64,000 bases of DNA from Halomonas sp. (lineage in GTDB: Bacteria; Pseudomonadota; Gammaproteobacteria; Pseudomonadales; Halomonadaceae), in contig JAGYKP010000092.1 in NCBI GenBank assembly GCA_018401555.1, positions 32,065 through 96,064 on the forward strand, read 5' to 3'. Position numbers and translations under genes: made by a program. Below are positions 1-11,753 of the stretch, piece after piece (position 1 is the first letter of the stretch; every line of letters starts with the position of its first letter). The notes under the pieces are model-generated. The model saw only the letters and a program-made list of their open reading frames with translations. It was not told the DNA's origin and searched no databases.

Positions 1-1363
1 CCTGGCGTCGGCCCGCATGCGCCTGGGCCGGCGGCTGTGGATCGCGCCCTCCTGCTCGCTGCTGCATGTACCGATGGATCTCGAGCGCGAGAGCGAGCTG
101 GATCCCGAACTGGCGAGCTGGCTGGCCTTCGCCCGCCAGAAGCTCGACGAGACGAGTGACCCTGGCACGGCTGCTCGACGGCCGTGGCAGGCTCGCCAGC
201 GGCGCCTGGAGGCCGCCACCCGGGCGCTGCAGAGCCCGGCGCGAGTCGTCCCGCCTCCATCGCCCCGCGGTGGCCGACCGCCTGGCCGGGGTGGAGCCGG
301 CGGATCACCAGCGTGCGAGCCCCTATCCGCGGCGCGCCCTGGCCCAGCGCCGGGCGCTGGACTTGCCGCTGTTCCCGACCACTACCATCGGCTCCTTCCC
401 CCAGACCGATGCCATCCGCGCCGCGCGGCGTGCGGTCAAGGCCGGCGAGCTCTCCCGGGAAGCCACGAGCGCGCATGCGGAGAGGAGATCGCCCAGGCGG
501 TGGCCCGCCAGGAGGCGCTGGGCATCGATATGCCGGTGCACGGCGAGCCGGAACGCAACGACATGGTGGAGTACTTCGGGGAGCGGCTCGATGGCTACGC
601 CTTCACCCGCTTCGGCTGGGTGCAGAGCTATGGCTCGCGCTGCGTCAAGCCGCCGGTCATCGTCGGCGACGTCAGCCGTCCGGGGCCCATCACCGTGCGC
701 TGGAGCGAGTTTGCCCAGTCGCTCACCGACAGGCCCATGAAGGGCATGCTGACCGGGCCGGTGACCCTGCTGCAGTGGGCCTTCGTGCGCGACGACCAGC
801 CCCGCGAGACCACCTGTCGGCAGATCGCCCTGGCCCTGCGCGATGAGGTGCTCGACCTGGAGAGGGCCAGCATCCGCGCCATCCAGATCGACGAGCCGGC
901 GCTGCGCGAGGGGCTGCCGCTGCGCCGGTCACAGTGGCAGGGGTACCTGTCCTGGGCGGTGGAGTGCTTCCGGCTGGCCGCCTCAGGCGTTGCCGACGAG
1001 ACCCAGATCCACACCCATATGTGCTATGCGGAGTTCAACGACATCATCGAGTCCATCGCCGCCCTCGACGCCGATGTCATCACCATCGAGACCTCGCGCT
1101 CGGACATGGAGCTGCTCGATGCCTTCCACGACTTCGCCTATCCCAACGAGATCGGGCCCGGCGTCTACGATATCCATTCGCCCAACGTTCCCGAGGTGGA
1201 GGCCATGGTGGCGCTGATCGAGAAGGCCGCCGAGCGCATCCCGGCCGAGCGGCTGTGGGTCAATCCCGACTGCGGCCTCAAGACGCGCCGCTGGGAGGAG
1301 GTGGCGCCGGCCCTGGCCAATATGGTGGAGGCCGCGGCACGGCTGCGCCGGCGCTACGGCTGA
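1..1363 (+). CDS. metE: 5-methyltetrahydropteroyltriglutamate-homocysteine methyltransferase (MetE), 3' part; 5' end outside window; frameshifted between about 130 and 480
   Basis: [82 protein letters not shown] motifs. Confidence 0.95.
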   Translation, partial: LASARMRLGRRLWIAPSCSLLHVPMDLERESELDPELASWLAFARQKLDETSDPGTAARRPWQARQRRLEAATRALQSPARVVPPPSPRGGRPPGRGGAGGSPACEPLSAARPGPAPGAGLAAVPDHYHRLLPPDRCHPRRAACGQGRRALPGSHERACGEEIAQAVARQEALGIDMPVHGEPERNDMVEYFGERLDGYAFTRFGWVQSYGSRCVKPPVIVGDVSRPGPITVRWSEFAQSLTDRPMKGMLTGPVTLLQWAFVRDDQPRETTCRQIALALRDEVLDLERASIRAIQIDEPALREGLPLRRSQWQGYLSWAVECFRLAASGVADETQIHTHMCYAEFNDIIESIAALDADVITIETSRSDMELLDAFHDFAYPNEIGPGVYDIHSPNVPEVEAMVALIEKAAERIPAERLWVNPDCGLKTRRWEEVAPALANMVEAAARLRRRYG

Positions 1364-1471
1364 TGGATGACCCGGCGGGGCGGGCAGCCGTGAGGCGCCA
1401 GGGAGGTCAGGCATCGCGGGGGCTGTTATGCTCGACCCATCATGGAACCGCAACCCCTGCAAGGAGATGCC

Positions 1472-2181
1472 ATGCCTCGCCCACTCGCTCCCGCCGCCCT
1501 CGGCCTGTCGCTGCTGCTGGCCGGCTGTGCCACCGCCCCCGCGCCGATCACCTCGGGCGATCACGCCCCGCTGCCGCCCGCTCGGTGCTGTTCTCCGGCG
1601 GCGCCGAGGCCTTCACCGCCTGGCGTTGTAGCCCGGACCAGGGGCTGGTGACCGCCGCCCCCGCCCCCGAAGGTGAGCTGCGACTGTGGTCGACCCATGG
1701 CGCCTGGCGCCTGGCACCAGCCGTGGTGGCCAGTGGTGCGCGCTTCGAGCGGGACGGGATCAGCTTCTGGAACAAGGGCGACGCGGCGGTCGTGGAGACG
1801 CCCCGCGGCAGGCTGGAGTGCCGGGCGAGCATGCGGCGCCAGGCGCTGACCCGTCGAGCAGCGCCCCGGTGTGATGTTTCATGCCCGGGGCAACGAGCCG
1901 GGCTGGATGGCGAGCCTCGCCCACGACCGGCCTGAGGCGACACCTCAGCGCTCGACTATGGCGAGCCGCGAGCTGACCGCTGCCCTATCGGGTCGACCAG
2001 CATGGACAACGAGGCGGGGCGGGTGGTCCTGGCCAGCGGTCGCGGCGACACGCCCTTCGAGCTGCGCATCGAGGCCGGAGCCTGCTTCGACGACATGAGC
2101 GGCGAGCCCTTTCCGGCACGGGTCACGCTGAGCGTGGACGGTGAGCAGTATCGCGGCTGCGGTCAGGGCATCGCCCCCTGA
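1472..2181 (+). CDS. Lipoprotein with MliC-like and COG3650-like segments, split by several frameshifts
   Basis: Lipobox LLLAGCA; MliC-like SGARFERDGISFWNKGDAAVVETPRGRLECR; terminal GACFDDMSGEPFPARVTLSVDGEQYRGCGQGIAP; pieces in different frames. Confidence 0.6.
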
Positions 2182-2330
2182 GGGGGCCTGGCGGAGCCGC
2201 CCCGGGGGGCCTCGCGAGGGTAGCGGGTTCGTTTTTGTCGAACGTGGAGTGCGGTTTTTTGCGCTTTTCGTTGCAATGGATTCATCTATCATGGCGACCA
2301 TATTCCTGATTCCCGCCGGAGGAGATCGCC

Positions 2331-2939
2331 ATGACCACGCGTGCACTCGTGATTACCGCTTCCATTCTCGCCGAGAACGGCCAGTCAAAGGGTCTCGCCG
2401 AACACTTCATCGCCAGGGCGGAGGGGCGTGATGACCTCGCGGTGACCCACCGTGACCTGGTGGCCGAGGAGCTGCCCCATCTGGGCCTGGCCGAGCTGGG
2501 CAGCTGGCAGGTCACCGCGGAGGAGCGCAGTGCCGAGCAGCGCGAGCTGGCCGCGCGCTCCGACGCCCTGATCGCCGAGCTTCGCGATCACGACGTGGTG
2601 GTGCTGGCGGTACCCATGTACAACCTGGGCATCCCCAGCCAGCTCAAGGCATGGTTCGACCGCGTGATGCGCGCCGGCGAGACCTTCCGCTACACCGAGA
2701 ATGGCCCCCAGGGGCTGGTCGAGGGCAAGCGGGCGGTGATCCTGGCGGCCCGCGGCGGCCAGTATGCCGGCACCGAGAAGGACACCCAGACCCCGCACCT
2801 CAAGCTGATGCTGGGCATGATGGGCATCAGCGAGGTGGATACCGTCTTCGCCGAGGGGCTCAACATGGGCGAGAACCATCGCGAGTCGGCCCTCAGGGAG
2901 GCCCGCCAGGCTGTCGATGGCCTGGTGGAGCGCCTGTAA
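2331..2939 (+). CDS. azoR: FMN-dependent NADH-azoreductase
   Basis: VPMYNLGIPSQLKAWFDRVMRAGETFRYTENGPQGL and AARGGQYAGT motifs; full-length ORF. Confidence 0.95.
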   Translation: MTTRALVITASILAENGQSKGLAEHFIARAEGRDDLAVTHRDLVAEELPHLGLAELGSWQVTAEERSAEQRELAARSDALIAELRDHDVVVLAVPMYNLGIPSQLKAWFDRVMRAGETFRYTENGPQGLVEGKRAVILAARGGQYAGTEKDTQTPHLKLMLGMMGISEVDTVFAEGLNMGENHRESALREARQAVDGLVERL

Positions 2940-2965
2940 GGCGACACCAGCCGAAGGCATGCAAT

Positions 2966-2996
2966 GCAGCGGGGCGGCAGAGGGCCGCCCCGCTGC
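2966..2996. terminator. Candidate bidirectional stem-loop between convergent azoR and ydjM-like genes
   Basis: Perfect 13-bp inverted repeat GCAGCGGGGCGGC-AGAGG-GCCGCCCCGCTGC; no clear T-tract. Confidence 0.6.
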
Positions 2997-3010
2997 GATG
3001 GTATCGTAGG

Positions 3011-4077
3011 TCAGCGGTGCTCGGACGCCTCGCGGACCCAGCCGGCGCCGACGAACTCGCTGGTGCAGAGCGCCGGGCTGCGGGACAGCGCGCGTCCCGC
3101 CAGCCGGGAAAGCGCCTCGCGGTTACCCCTCGAGGGGCGGCGAGCTGCTCCGAGACCGCCACCGGCTGCCAGTCGTCGCCCTCCCGGGTGGCCAGGGTGA
3201 AGGCGAAGGGGTGGAAGCCGGGAAAGCCCAGGCGCAGGTCGGTGGCCACCAGGGTCTCTCGCCCGTCGTGCTCGCGGGTCTCGTAGCGCAGGAAGGGGCC
3301 GGCGAACCACTCCAGTCGCGCGCCGCGCTCGCTCGCCAGCGCCGCGGCCTCCAGCTCGGTGCCGCGCCGGTAGGTCTCCACCAGGGGCGAGGTAGCGCCG
3401 TCCAGTACCCCCATGAGCAGTTCGTGATGATCGTCACCGTCCACCACTGTGACCCGCCACAGCAGGGTGTTGAAGGGGGTGGGCTGGACCAGCCGCGGGG
3501 CCTCCTCCAGGCCCCGCTCGACCAGCACCGGCTCCAGGCGGTATTCCACCAGCTGCTTGGCGCCGAAGGCGAACACCAGGTAGACGCTGGAGAGTGCCAG
3601 GCCCCAGGACGGCCCGCGCCGGCCGTTGCCGGTGGCCAGGGCAACGCCGATGCCTACCAGTAGTGGCAGGGTGTAGAGCGGGTCGATGATGAAGACGATA
3701 GGCCAGGCCGCAGGTGGTACGTCCAGCGGCCACAGCAGCTGGGTGCCGTAGGTGGTCAGGGCGTCGAGCAGCGGGTGGGTCAGCAGGCAGAGGCCGAAGA
3801 AGGCCCCCCAACGGCTCAGGGGGATGTCCCGGGCCGGGGCGAAGCGGGCGGAGAGCAGCGTCAGCGCCGTGGCCAGCCCGGCCAGCACGAACAGCGAGTG
3901 GGAGAAGCCGCGGTGCTCGGTGACGTTGGCCACCGCATCGCCGTAGTCGATGACCACGTCCAGGTCGGGGAGGGTGCCGAGCACGGCACCGATCAGCACC
4001 GCCTTGCGGCCCAGCCGGCGGCCGAGCACGGCACCGCCTATGGCGGCCCCCAGGGCGGCCTGGGTAATCGAATCCAT
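3011..4077 (-). CDS. YdjM-like membrane-bound metal-dependent hydrolase (COG1988), frameshift near 3125
   Basis: MDSITQAALGAAIGGAVLG, GTLPDLDVVIDYGDAV, HRGFSHSL, LTHPLLDALTTYGT. Confidence 0.9.
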
Positions 4078-4195
4078 CGGGAGGCGTTCCTCGCAGAGAG
4101 TGCCCGGCTATGATGCCACGGGCGGGGGCCGGGTTCCCTTTTGCCGCACAGCTGGTGTGTGGCTCATGCGGTTATATGCTCAGCCATGCGCAGCG

Positions 4196-4296
4196 AGGGG
4201 CGCCGGGGACAAGCCGAAGAGGAGGTCCTACGCCAGGGATGGCGTCGGTAGCGTACAGGGAAGTATTCACAGCGCCTCCTCGCAGGCTTGTCGACG
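4196..4296. repeat. Intergenic nested-palindrome (REP/MITE-like) element
   Basis: ACAAGCCGAAGAGGAGG (4209-4225) versus CCTCCTCGCAGGCTTGT (4275-4291), 14/17 complementary, plus inner CTACGCC...GGCGTCGGTAG hairpin; no convincing ORF. Confidence 0.6.
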
Positions 4297-4327
4297 GAAC
4301 AGCCCCGAGCGGTACTTCTGTACATCC

Positions 4328-4864
4328 TTATGCATCCGCCCAGCGCGGCCCGGCGGCGAGTATACGAGTCTGCACCGGGCAGTCGTCGCGGTGGGCGCCG
4401 GGCAGGTAGCCGGTACTCATCAGGAACTCGCCGGTGATCTCCGGCCCGGTGAACTTGAAGGTGCGCCTGAAGAGCCTGACCCATTCGGCGTGGGGCAGAG
4501 GATGGTGGTGGTCGAGCCAGGCGGTGAAGCTGCCGTGGGCGTCGCGCAGGGCCTGGAGCACACCGGCGTTGTGGATCACCGCCTCGACCTTCAGGCGGTT
4601 GCGGATGATGCCGGCATCGCCCAGCAGCCGGGCGCGCTCGGCGTCACCGTAGGCCGCCACCCGGTCGATGTCGAAGCCCTCGAAGGCGCGCCGGAAGGCG
4701 GCGCGCTTCTTCAGCACGGTGAGCCAGGAGAGCCCCGCCTGGTTGATCTCGAGTGCCAGGCGCTCGAACAGGGTGTCGTCGTCGACTACCGGGAAGCCGT
4801 ACTCGTGGTCGTGGTAGGGGCCGTGATACGGATGCCCCGGGGCCAGCTCACAGTAGTCGCTCAT
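4328..4864 (-). CDS. tag: DNA-3-methyladenine glycosylase I
   Basis: YHDHEYGFPVVDDDTLFERLALEINQAGLSWLTVLKKR, FKFTGPEI, STGYLPGAH..DCPV. Confidence 0.93.
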   Translation of the reverse strand: MSDYCELAPGHPYHGPYHDHEYGFPVVDDDTLFERLALEINQAGLSWLTVLKKRAAFRRAFEGFDIDRVAAYGDAERARLLGDAGIIRNRLKVEAVIHNAGVLQALRDAHGSFTAWLDHHHPLPHAEWVRLFRRTFKFTGPEITGEFLMSTGYLPGAHRDDCPVQTRILAAGPRWADA

Positions 4865-4941
4865 GCACGGACCTCCCCATTACGCGCCACTCCCCTTCGG
4901 GTTTACACTGACCACTCACGCTACACGACAAGGAGCCCGAT

Positions 4942-5382
4942 ATGCAGTACCTGCACACCATGGTGCGCGTCAGCGACCTCGACGCCTCGCTGCATTTCTA
5001 CTGCGACCTGCTGGGCCTCAAGGAGGTGCGCCGCAAGGAGAACGAGAAGGGGCGCTTCACCCTGGTCTTCCTCGCCGCGCCCGATGACGAGGCGCGCTCC
5101 AGCGAACTCCAGGCCCCGGAGCTGGAGCTGACCTGGAATTGGGATCCGGAGGAATACGGCGGCGGGCGCAACTTCGGCCACCTGGCCTACCGGGTGGAGG
5201 ACATCTACGCCCTGTGCGAGAAGCTGCAGAACGCCGGAGTGACCATTAATCGCCCGCCCCGTGACGGCCATATGGCATTCGTCAGGAGCCCTGACGGTAT
5301 CTCCGTGGAGCTGCTCCAGAAGGGTGAGGCGCAGCCGTCCCGCGAACCCTGGGCCTCCATGGAGAACACCGGCACATGGTAA
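4942..5382 (+). CDS. gloA: Lactoylglutathione lyase (glyoxalase I)
   Basis: [67 protein letters not shown]. Confidence 0.93.
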   Translation: MQYLHTMVRVSDLDASLHFYCDLLGLKEVRRKENEKGRFTLVFLAAPDDEARSSELQAPELELTWNWDPEEYGGGRNFGHLAYRVEDIYALCEKLQNAGVTINRPPRDGHMAFVRSPDGISVELLQKGEAQPSREPWASMENTGTW

Positions 5383-5393
5383 CGGCACAACCG

Positions 5394-5835
5394 ATGCGCA
5401 AGGCCCGCCCGCTGCTGGTGCTGGCTGCCGCCGCCCTGCTGGCTGCCTGTGGCAGTCGCTCCCCGGCTCCCAGCGAGGGACTCTTCCGGCGCCCTGGAGG
5501 GGCCGCTGGTGGAGCAGCGCTGGAACCTGCTGCTGGTGGGTACCAGCGAGCGGCTCTCGATGCCCGAGACCCCCTGGTTCGAGATCGACCGCGATGGTCG
5601 CCTGGTCGGCAGCGACGGTTGCAACGAGATGCGTGGCCGGGTGCGCCTCGGCGACAGCCAGCGTATCGAGGTCACCGAGCTTGCCACCACGCGGCGCGGC
5701 TGCCCCCAGCTGGAGGATGCCGCACGGGTTGGCGGGATGCTGGAGACCGCCTACCGCTACCTGATCGACCACGATCGGCTGGTGTTCTTCGGTCCCGACC
5801 AGCGAGTGCTGGGTGGCTGGCGCCAGGCCAACTGA
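5394..5835 (+). CDS. META-domain (HslJ-like) lipoprotein, frameshift near 5480
   Basis: Lipobox LLAACGS; WNLLLVG..., GSDGCNEMRGRVRL, ATTRRGCPQLED. Confidence 0.8.
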
Positions 5836-5865
5836 GCCCCAGGCAACCAGCCTCCTGAAACGACA

Positions 5866-5896
5866 GCGCCCCCCGCCGAGCCATCGGCGGGGGCGC
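5866..5896. terminator. Candidate stem-loop between convergent META lipoprotein and secF
   Basis: GCGCCCCCCGCCGA / TCGGCGGGGGCGC inverted repeat with one bulge. Confidence 0.6.
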
Positions 5897-5941
5897 ATCG
5901 TCGACCCGGCAGAACCTGGCGCTCAGGGCAGCTCCTCGGCC

Positions 5942-6847
5942 TCAGAGGTCCTCCTTTCTTGCCGGAATCAGGTCCTCGCGGCTGAGTCCCAACGGCAGCA
6001 GCAGGGCGCCCGAGACATAGATGGAGGAGTAGGTACCCACCACCACGCCGATGATCAGGGCGATGGCGAAGCCCTCGATCATGTCGCCACCCAACGCCAG
6101 CAGCGCCACCAGCACCAGCAGGGTGGTACCCGAGGTGGCCAGGGTGCGTGACAGGGTCTGGTTGAGCGATTCGTTGAAGATCGCCGGCATGTCGTCGATG
6201 CGTGACTTGCGGATATTCTCGCGGATGCGGTCGTAGACCACGATGGTGTCGTTGAGCGAGTAGCCGATCACCGCCAGCACCGCGGCCAGCACGGTGAGGT
6301 CGAACTCGATCTGGAACAGCGAGAAGATTCCCACCACGATGATCACGTCATGCAGCAGCGCCAGCAGTGCGCCGATGGCGAACTTGTACTGGAAGCGGAA
6401 GGCCACGTAGAGCATCACGATGCCCAGCGCGACCAGCAGGCCCAGCCCGCTCTGGTCGCGGAGCTGGTCGCCCACCTGGGCGCCGACGAACTCGGCGCGC
6501 ACCAGGTCGACCTCCTCGCCACTGCGGCGCAGCAGCTCCACCACGCGGTCGCCCACGTCGGCATCGAAGGCCTGCTGCAGGCGGATCAGCACCTCGTTGG
6601 CGGCCCCGAAGGTCTGCACCGAGACATCGCGGAACTCCGCGCCCTCCAGGGTCTGGCGCACCGCGTCCAGGGAGGGCGCCACGGCGTAGCGCACCTCCAC
6701 CAGGGTTCCGCCGGTGAAGTCCAGGCCCAGGTTGAGCTGCTGGAGCAGCAGCGCGACGACCGACGCCAGGATCAGCAGGCCGGAGACCGCGAAGGCGATC
6801 TTCCGCTTGCCCATGAAGTCTAGCTGTCTATTGACCAGGGTTTTCAT
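5942..6847 (-). CDS. secF: Protein translocase subunit SecF
   Basis: LDFTGGTLVEVRY, GYSLNDTIVVYDRIREN; adjacent to secD. Confidence 0.98.
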   Translation of the reverse strand: MKTLVNRQLDFMGKRKIAFAVSGLLILASVVALLLQQLNLGLDFTGGTLVEVRYAVAPSLDAVRQTLEGAEFRDVSVQTFGAANEVLIRLQQAFDADVGDRVVELLRRSGEEVDLVRAEFVGAQVGDQLRDQSGLGLLVALGIVMLYVAFRFQYKFAIGALLALLHDVIIVVGIFSLFQIEFDLTVLAAVLAVIGYSLNDTIVVYDRIRENIRKSRIDDMPAIFNESLNQTLSRTLATSGTTLLVLVALLALGGDMIEGFAIALIIGVVVGTYSSIYVSGALLLPLGLSREDLIPARKEDL

Positions 6848-6856
6848 GATTACCTC

Positions 6857-8707
6857 TCAGATCCAGAGCTTCTTGACCGGCTTGCCGCCGTAGGCGAGGT
6901 TCACCATGGCGCGGGTCACCAGCAGGGCGGTGAACAGCGAGGTGAGGATGCCCAGCGACAGGGTCACGGCGAAGCCCTTGACCGGTCCGGTGCCGATCGA
7001 GAACAGGATCACCGCCACCAGCAGGGTGGTGATGTTGGCGTCGACGATGGAGGTGAAGGCGCGCTCGTAGCCGGCGTGTATCGCCTGCTGTACCGACAGC
7101 CCGCCGCGCAGCTCCTCGCGTATCCGCTCGAAGATCAGCACGTTGGCGTCCACCGCCATGCCCAGCGTCAGCACGATGCCGGCGATGCCGGGCAGCGTGA
7201 GGGTGGCACCGAGCAGCGACATCGCCGCCACCAGCAGGGTCAGGTTGAGCGCCAGGGCCAGGTTGGCAAAGATGCCGAACACCTTGTAGCGGATCAGCAT
7301 GAACAGCACCACCAGCAGCAGGCCAATCTGCACCGACATCACGCCACGCTCGATGTTCTCGGCACCCAGGCTCGGGCCGATGGTGCGCTCCTGCACGAAG
7401 TAGATCGGCGCGGCCAGCGAGCCCGAGCGCAGCAGCAGGGAGAGCTCCGCCGCCTCGGTGGGCGAGTCGAGCCCGGTGATGCGGAAGCTGTTGCCCAGTG
7501 CGCTCTGGATGGTGGCCAGGCTGATGATGCCGCGCTCGGTGTAGGCGTCGCGGACCACCGTCTCCTCACCGTCGACCACTTCCACGCTGTCGCGGGTCTT
7601 GTGCTCGATATAGACCACCGCCATGTTGCGGCCGATGTTGGTGCGGGTGGCACGGTTCATCAGGGTGCCGCCGGTGCCGTCCAGGTCGATGTTGACCTGG
7701 GGGCGGCCGTTCTCGTCGAAGCTGCGGTTGGCGTTGGAGACCTGATCACCGGTGATGATCACGTCACGCATCAGGTCGGCACTGCGCGACTCCTGGTTGC
7801 GGAACGTGAAGCTCTCGGTTTCGCTGTCGGGCGCGTCGGGGCGTGCCTCGAGGCGGAACTCCAGGTTGGCGGTGGCGCCGACGATGCGCTTGGCTTCGGC
7901 CGTGTCCTGCACGCCGGGCAGCTCCACCACGATGCGATCCGGCCCCTGGCGCTGTACCAGAGGCTCCGCCACGCCCAGCTCGTTCACCCGGTTGCGCAGG
8001 GTGGTGAGGTTCTGGTTGATGGCGTAGTCCTGGATCTCGTTGACCGCCTGGTCGGTGAGCGTCATGGCCAGGGCGGCACCGCGACCATCACCCTGGTTCT
8101 CGTACTGGAAGTCGGGGAACTCACGGCTGATCAGGCTGCGGGCGGTATCGCGGTCCTCGGCATCGGTGAAGGTCAGCGTCAGGATGCGCCCGTCGATCTG
8201 GGTGTCGCGGTAGCGGATGCGCTCGTCGCGCAGCAGCTCGCGCATGGCGCTGGCGTTGACCTCCAGGCGCTGGCTCACGGCGGCCTCCATGTCCACTTCC
8301 AGCAGGAAGTGCACGCCGCCGCGCAGGTCGAGGCCCAGGGTCATCGGTGAGGCGGAGAGCGACTGCAGCCATTCGGGGGTCGACTCGGCCAGGTTGAGCG
8401 CTACCACATACTCCTCGCCGAGCATGGCGGCGACGCGGTCGCGGGCGGCTAGCTGGGCGTCGGGATTGCGCAGGCGCAGCAGGGTGCTGGTCTGGCTGCG
8501 TTCGACGTCCTTGATCTCGATGCCGGCATCGTCCAGGGACGACTGGATACGCTCGAGCTGGCGCTCATCGACGGTGGCGTCACCGCGCTCGCTGCTGATC
8601 TGGATCGCCGGGTCTTCCGGGAAGAGGTTGGGCAGCGAGTAGACCAGGCCGACGAGCAGGACGATGAGTATCAGCAGATACTTCCACAGGGGATAACGGT
8701 TGAGCAT
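6857..8707 (-). CDS. secD: Protein translocase subunit SecD
   Basis: LGLDLRGGVHFLLEVDM, NELGVAEPLVQRQGPDRIVVELPGVQDTAEAKRI, GMAVDANVLIFERIREE. Confidence 0.98.
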   Translation of the reverse strand: MLNRYPLWKYLLILIVLLVGLVYSLPNLFPEDPAIQISSERGDATVDERQLERIQSSLDDAGIEIKDVERSQTSTLLRLRNPDAQLAARDRVAAMLGEEYVVALNLAESTPEWLQSLSASPMTLGLDLRGGVHFLLEVDMEAAVSQRLEVNASAMRELLRDERIRYRDTQIDGRILTLTFTDAEDRDTARSLISREFPDFQYENQGDGRGAALAMTLTDQAVNEIQDYAINQNLTTLRNRVNELGVAEPLVQRQGPDRIVVELPGVQDTAEAKRIVGATANLEFRLEARPDAPDSETESFTFRNQESRSADLMRDVIITGDQVSNANRSFDENGRPQVNIDLDGTGGTLMNRATRTNIGRNMAVVYIEHKTRDSVEVVDGEETVVRDAYTERGIISLATIQSALGNSFRITGLDSPTEAAELSLLLRSGSLAAPIYFVQERTIGPSLGAENIERGVMSVQIGLLLVVLFMLIRYKVFGIFANLALALNLTLLVAAMSLLGATLTLPGIAGIVLTLGMAVDANVLIFERIREELRGGLSVQQAIHAGYERAFTSIVDANITTLLVAVILFSIGTGPVKGFAVTLSLGILTSLFTALLVTRAMVNLAYGGKPVKKLWI

Positions 8708-8852
8708 GCGGGCCCTGTCCTAGGTAGCTGGCGATAGGTTGCTGAAACAGCAGGGAAGCTGACGCGATCACGCCTCGACCGCCGCCGGCGAGTGCCGACG
8801 GCGGTCGAAGGTCGGCCCCGCCGACTGGACGCGGGGCCGGACAGGGCACGGG

Positions 8853-9185
8853 TCAGATGGACTTGATGGTGCCCTTGGGCAGCACGGCGGCCACGGCGCT
8901 CTTCTGCACGTTGACCTGGGTGCCCTCGGCGATCTCCATGGCCAGGAACTCGCTGTCGTCGCTGACCTTGGTGATACGTCCCAGCATGCCGCCCCCGATG
9001 ACCACCTCGTCACCCTTGGAGAGGCCGGCGATGAGCTGCTTGTGCTGCTTGGCACGCTTGGCCTGGGGGCGCCACAGCAGGAAGTAGAAGATGGCAACGA
9101 AGCCGACCAGCATGACGATCTGGGCGATGCCACCGCCGGCGGGGGCGTCCTGGGCGTAGGCCGGCGCGATGAAGAAATCCAGCAT
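8853..9185 (-). CDS. yajC: Preprotein translocase subunit YajC
   Basis: FFIAPAYAQ, FYFLLWRPQAKRAKQHKQLIAGLSKGDEVVIGGGMLGRI. Confidence 0.96.
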   Translation of the reverse strand: MLDFFIAPAYAQDAPAGGGIAQIVMLVGFVAIFYFLLWRPQAKRAKQHKQLIAGLSKGDEVVIGGGMLGRITKVSDDSEFLAMEIAEGTQVNVQKSAVAAVLPKGTIKSI

Positions 9186-9291
9186 GGATGTGGGTCTCCT
9201 GGTTGGGATGGGTAAGGGGGTCTGCCGCGCCATCGCGGGGCAGTGGCAACCGGTACCGCGCCCTCAGAGAGCGGAGCGGTACCGGTGGCTG

Positions 9292-10426
<1,135 letters not shown>

Positions 10427-10439
10427 GATCGGTCTCGGG

Positions 10440-11474
10440 TCAGGAACGCTGGCGGGTCAGGAACATGGCATCGCCATAGCTGAAGAAGGCGTAGCGCTCG
10501 GCCACCGCCTCGCGATAGGCGGCCAGGGTGGTGTCATAGCCGGCGAAGGAGGCCACCAGCATCAGCAGGGTGGACTCCGGCAGGTGGAAGTTGGTGATCA
10601 GGGCGTCCACGCAGCGCCACTGGTAGCCGGGGTAGATGAAGATGTCGGTCTCGCCGCGGTAGGGAGCGATCTCGCCGGCCGCGTCGGTGGCGCTCTCCAG
10701 GCAGCGCACGCTGGTGGTGCCCACGGCGATCACGCGGCGGCCTGCGGCCCGTGCGGCGCGCACCTGCTCGCAGGTGGCCTCGTCCACCTCCAGCCACTCG
10801 CTGTGCATCTGGTGCTCTCGGATATCGTCGACGCGCACCGGCTGGAAGGTGCCGGCGCCCACATGCAGGGTGACGAAGGCGCGCTCGACACCCTTCTCGG
10901 CAAGTGCGGCGAGCAGCGGCTCGTCGAAGTGCAGCCCCGCGGTGGGGGCGGCCACCGCGCCGTCGCGCCGCGCATAGACGGTCTGGTAGCGTTCACGGTC
11001 GCTGCGCTCGTCGTCGCGGTCGATATAGGGCGGCAGCGGCATATGGCCGTGGCGCTCGAGGAGTTCGATCAGCGGGATGTCGCCGAGGAAGCGCAACTCG
11101 AACAGGGCGTCGCGGCGTCCCTCCACCACGGCACGCACATCGCCCTCGAAGATCAGCTCGGTGCCGGGCCTGGGGGACTTGCTGGAGCGCAGGTGGGCCA
11201 GGCCGCGGTGGGCATCCAGGGGGCGCTCGAGCAGCATCTCCACCTTGCCGCCGCTGGCCTTGTGGCCGTGCAGCCGCGCCGGGATCACCCGGGTGTCGTT
11301 GAACACCAGCAGGTCGCCTGGCTCGAGGAGCTCGAGCAGGTCCGGGAAGCGACGGTGGCTCAGCGTGCCGCTCGTGCCGTCCACGCACAGCAGCCGGCAG
11401 TCGGTGCGCTGCTCGGAGGGGTAGCGGGCGATCAGCTCGTCGGGAAGCTCGAAATGGAAGTCGGCGCGCTGCAT
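10440..11474 (-). CDS. queA: S-adenosylmethionine:tRNA ribosyltransferase-isomerase
   Basis: [72 protein letters not shown]. Confidence 0.97.
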   Translation of the reverse strand: MQRADFHFELPDELIARYPSEQRTDCRLLCVDGTSGTLSHRRFPDLLELLEPGDLLVFNDTRVIPARLHGHKASGGKVEMLLERPLDAHRGLAHLRSSKSPRPGTELIFEGDVRAVVEGRRDALFELRFLGDIPLIELLERHGHMPLPPYIDRDDERSDRERYQTVYARRDGAVAAPTAGLHFDEPLLAALAEKGVERAFVTLHVGAGTFQPVRVDDIREHQMHSEWLEVDEATCEQVRAARAAGRRVIAVGTTSVRCLESATDAAGEIAPYRGETDIFIYPGYQWRCVDALITNFHLPESTLLMLVASFAGYDTTLAAYREAVAERYAFFSYGDAMFLTRQRS

Positions 11475-11547
11475 GCGGTTCGGGGTCCGGTGGTTTCTGG
11501 CAAGCCGCCTAGGATACCGGCTCGCTGGCGCGAAGTCAGGCCCGAGA

Positions 11548-11575
11548 TTGACCTGCCGGGCGGCCCACGTATAAT
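11548..11575 (+). promoter_or_regulatory. Sigma-70-type promoter for tRNA-Leu
   Basis: TTGACC - 16 bp - TATAAT immediately upstream of the tRNA, GC-rich discriminator. Confidence 0.8.
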
Positions 11576-11586
11576 GCTCGCGCGTT

Positions 11587-11674
11587 GCCGGCGTGGCGGA
11601 ATTGGTAGACGCAGCGGATTCAAAATCCGCCGGGTGCAAGCCCTTGTCGGTTCGAGTCCAGACCGCCGGTACCA
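11587..11674 (+). tRNA. tRNA-Leu (anticodon CAA) with encoded CCA; one extra base in the T-arm
   Basis: GCCGGCG...CGCCGGT acceptor, GCGGATTCAAAATCCGC anticodon arm, long variable arm, TTCGAGT T-loop. Confidence 0.93.
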
Positions 11675-11691
11675 GCCCCTATGTCCCAGTC

Positions 11692-11732
11692 CAGATGGCC
11701 GCCTGAGTTGACATAACTCGGGCGGCCATCTG
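11692..11732 (+). terminator. Stem-loop downstream of tRNA-Leu
   Basis: CAGATGGCCGCCTGAGTT-GACAT-AACTCGGGCGGCCATCTG, 18-bp arms with one T/G wobble. Confidence 0.75.
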
Positions 11733-11753
11733 CTGTAGGCACCCCAGGGGCGC

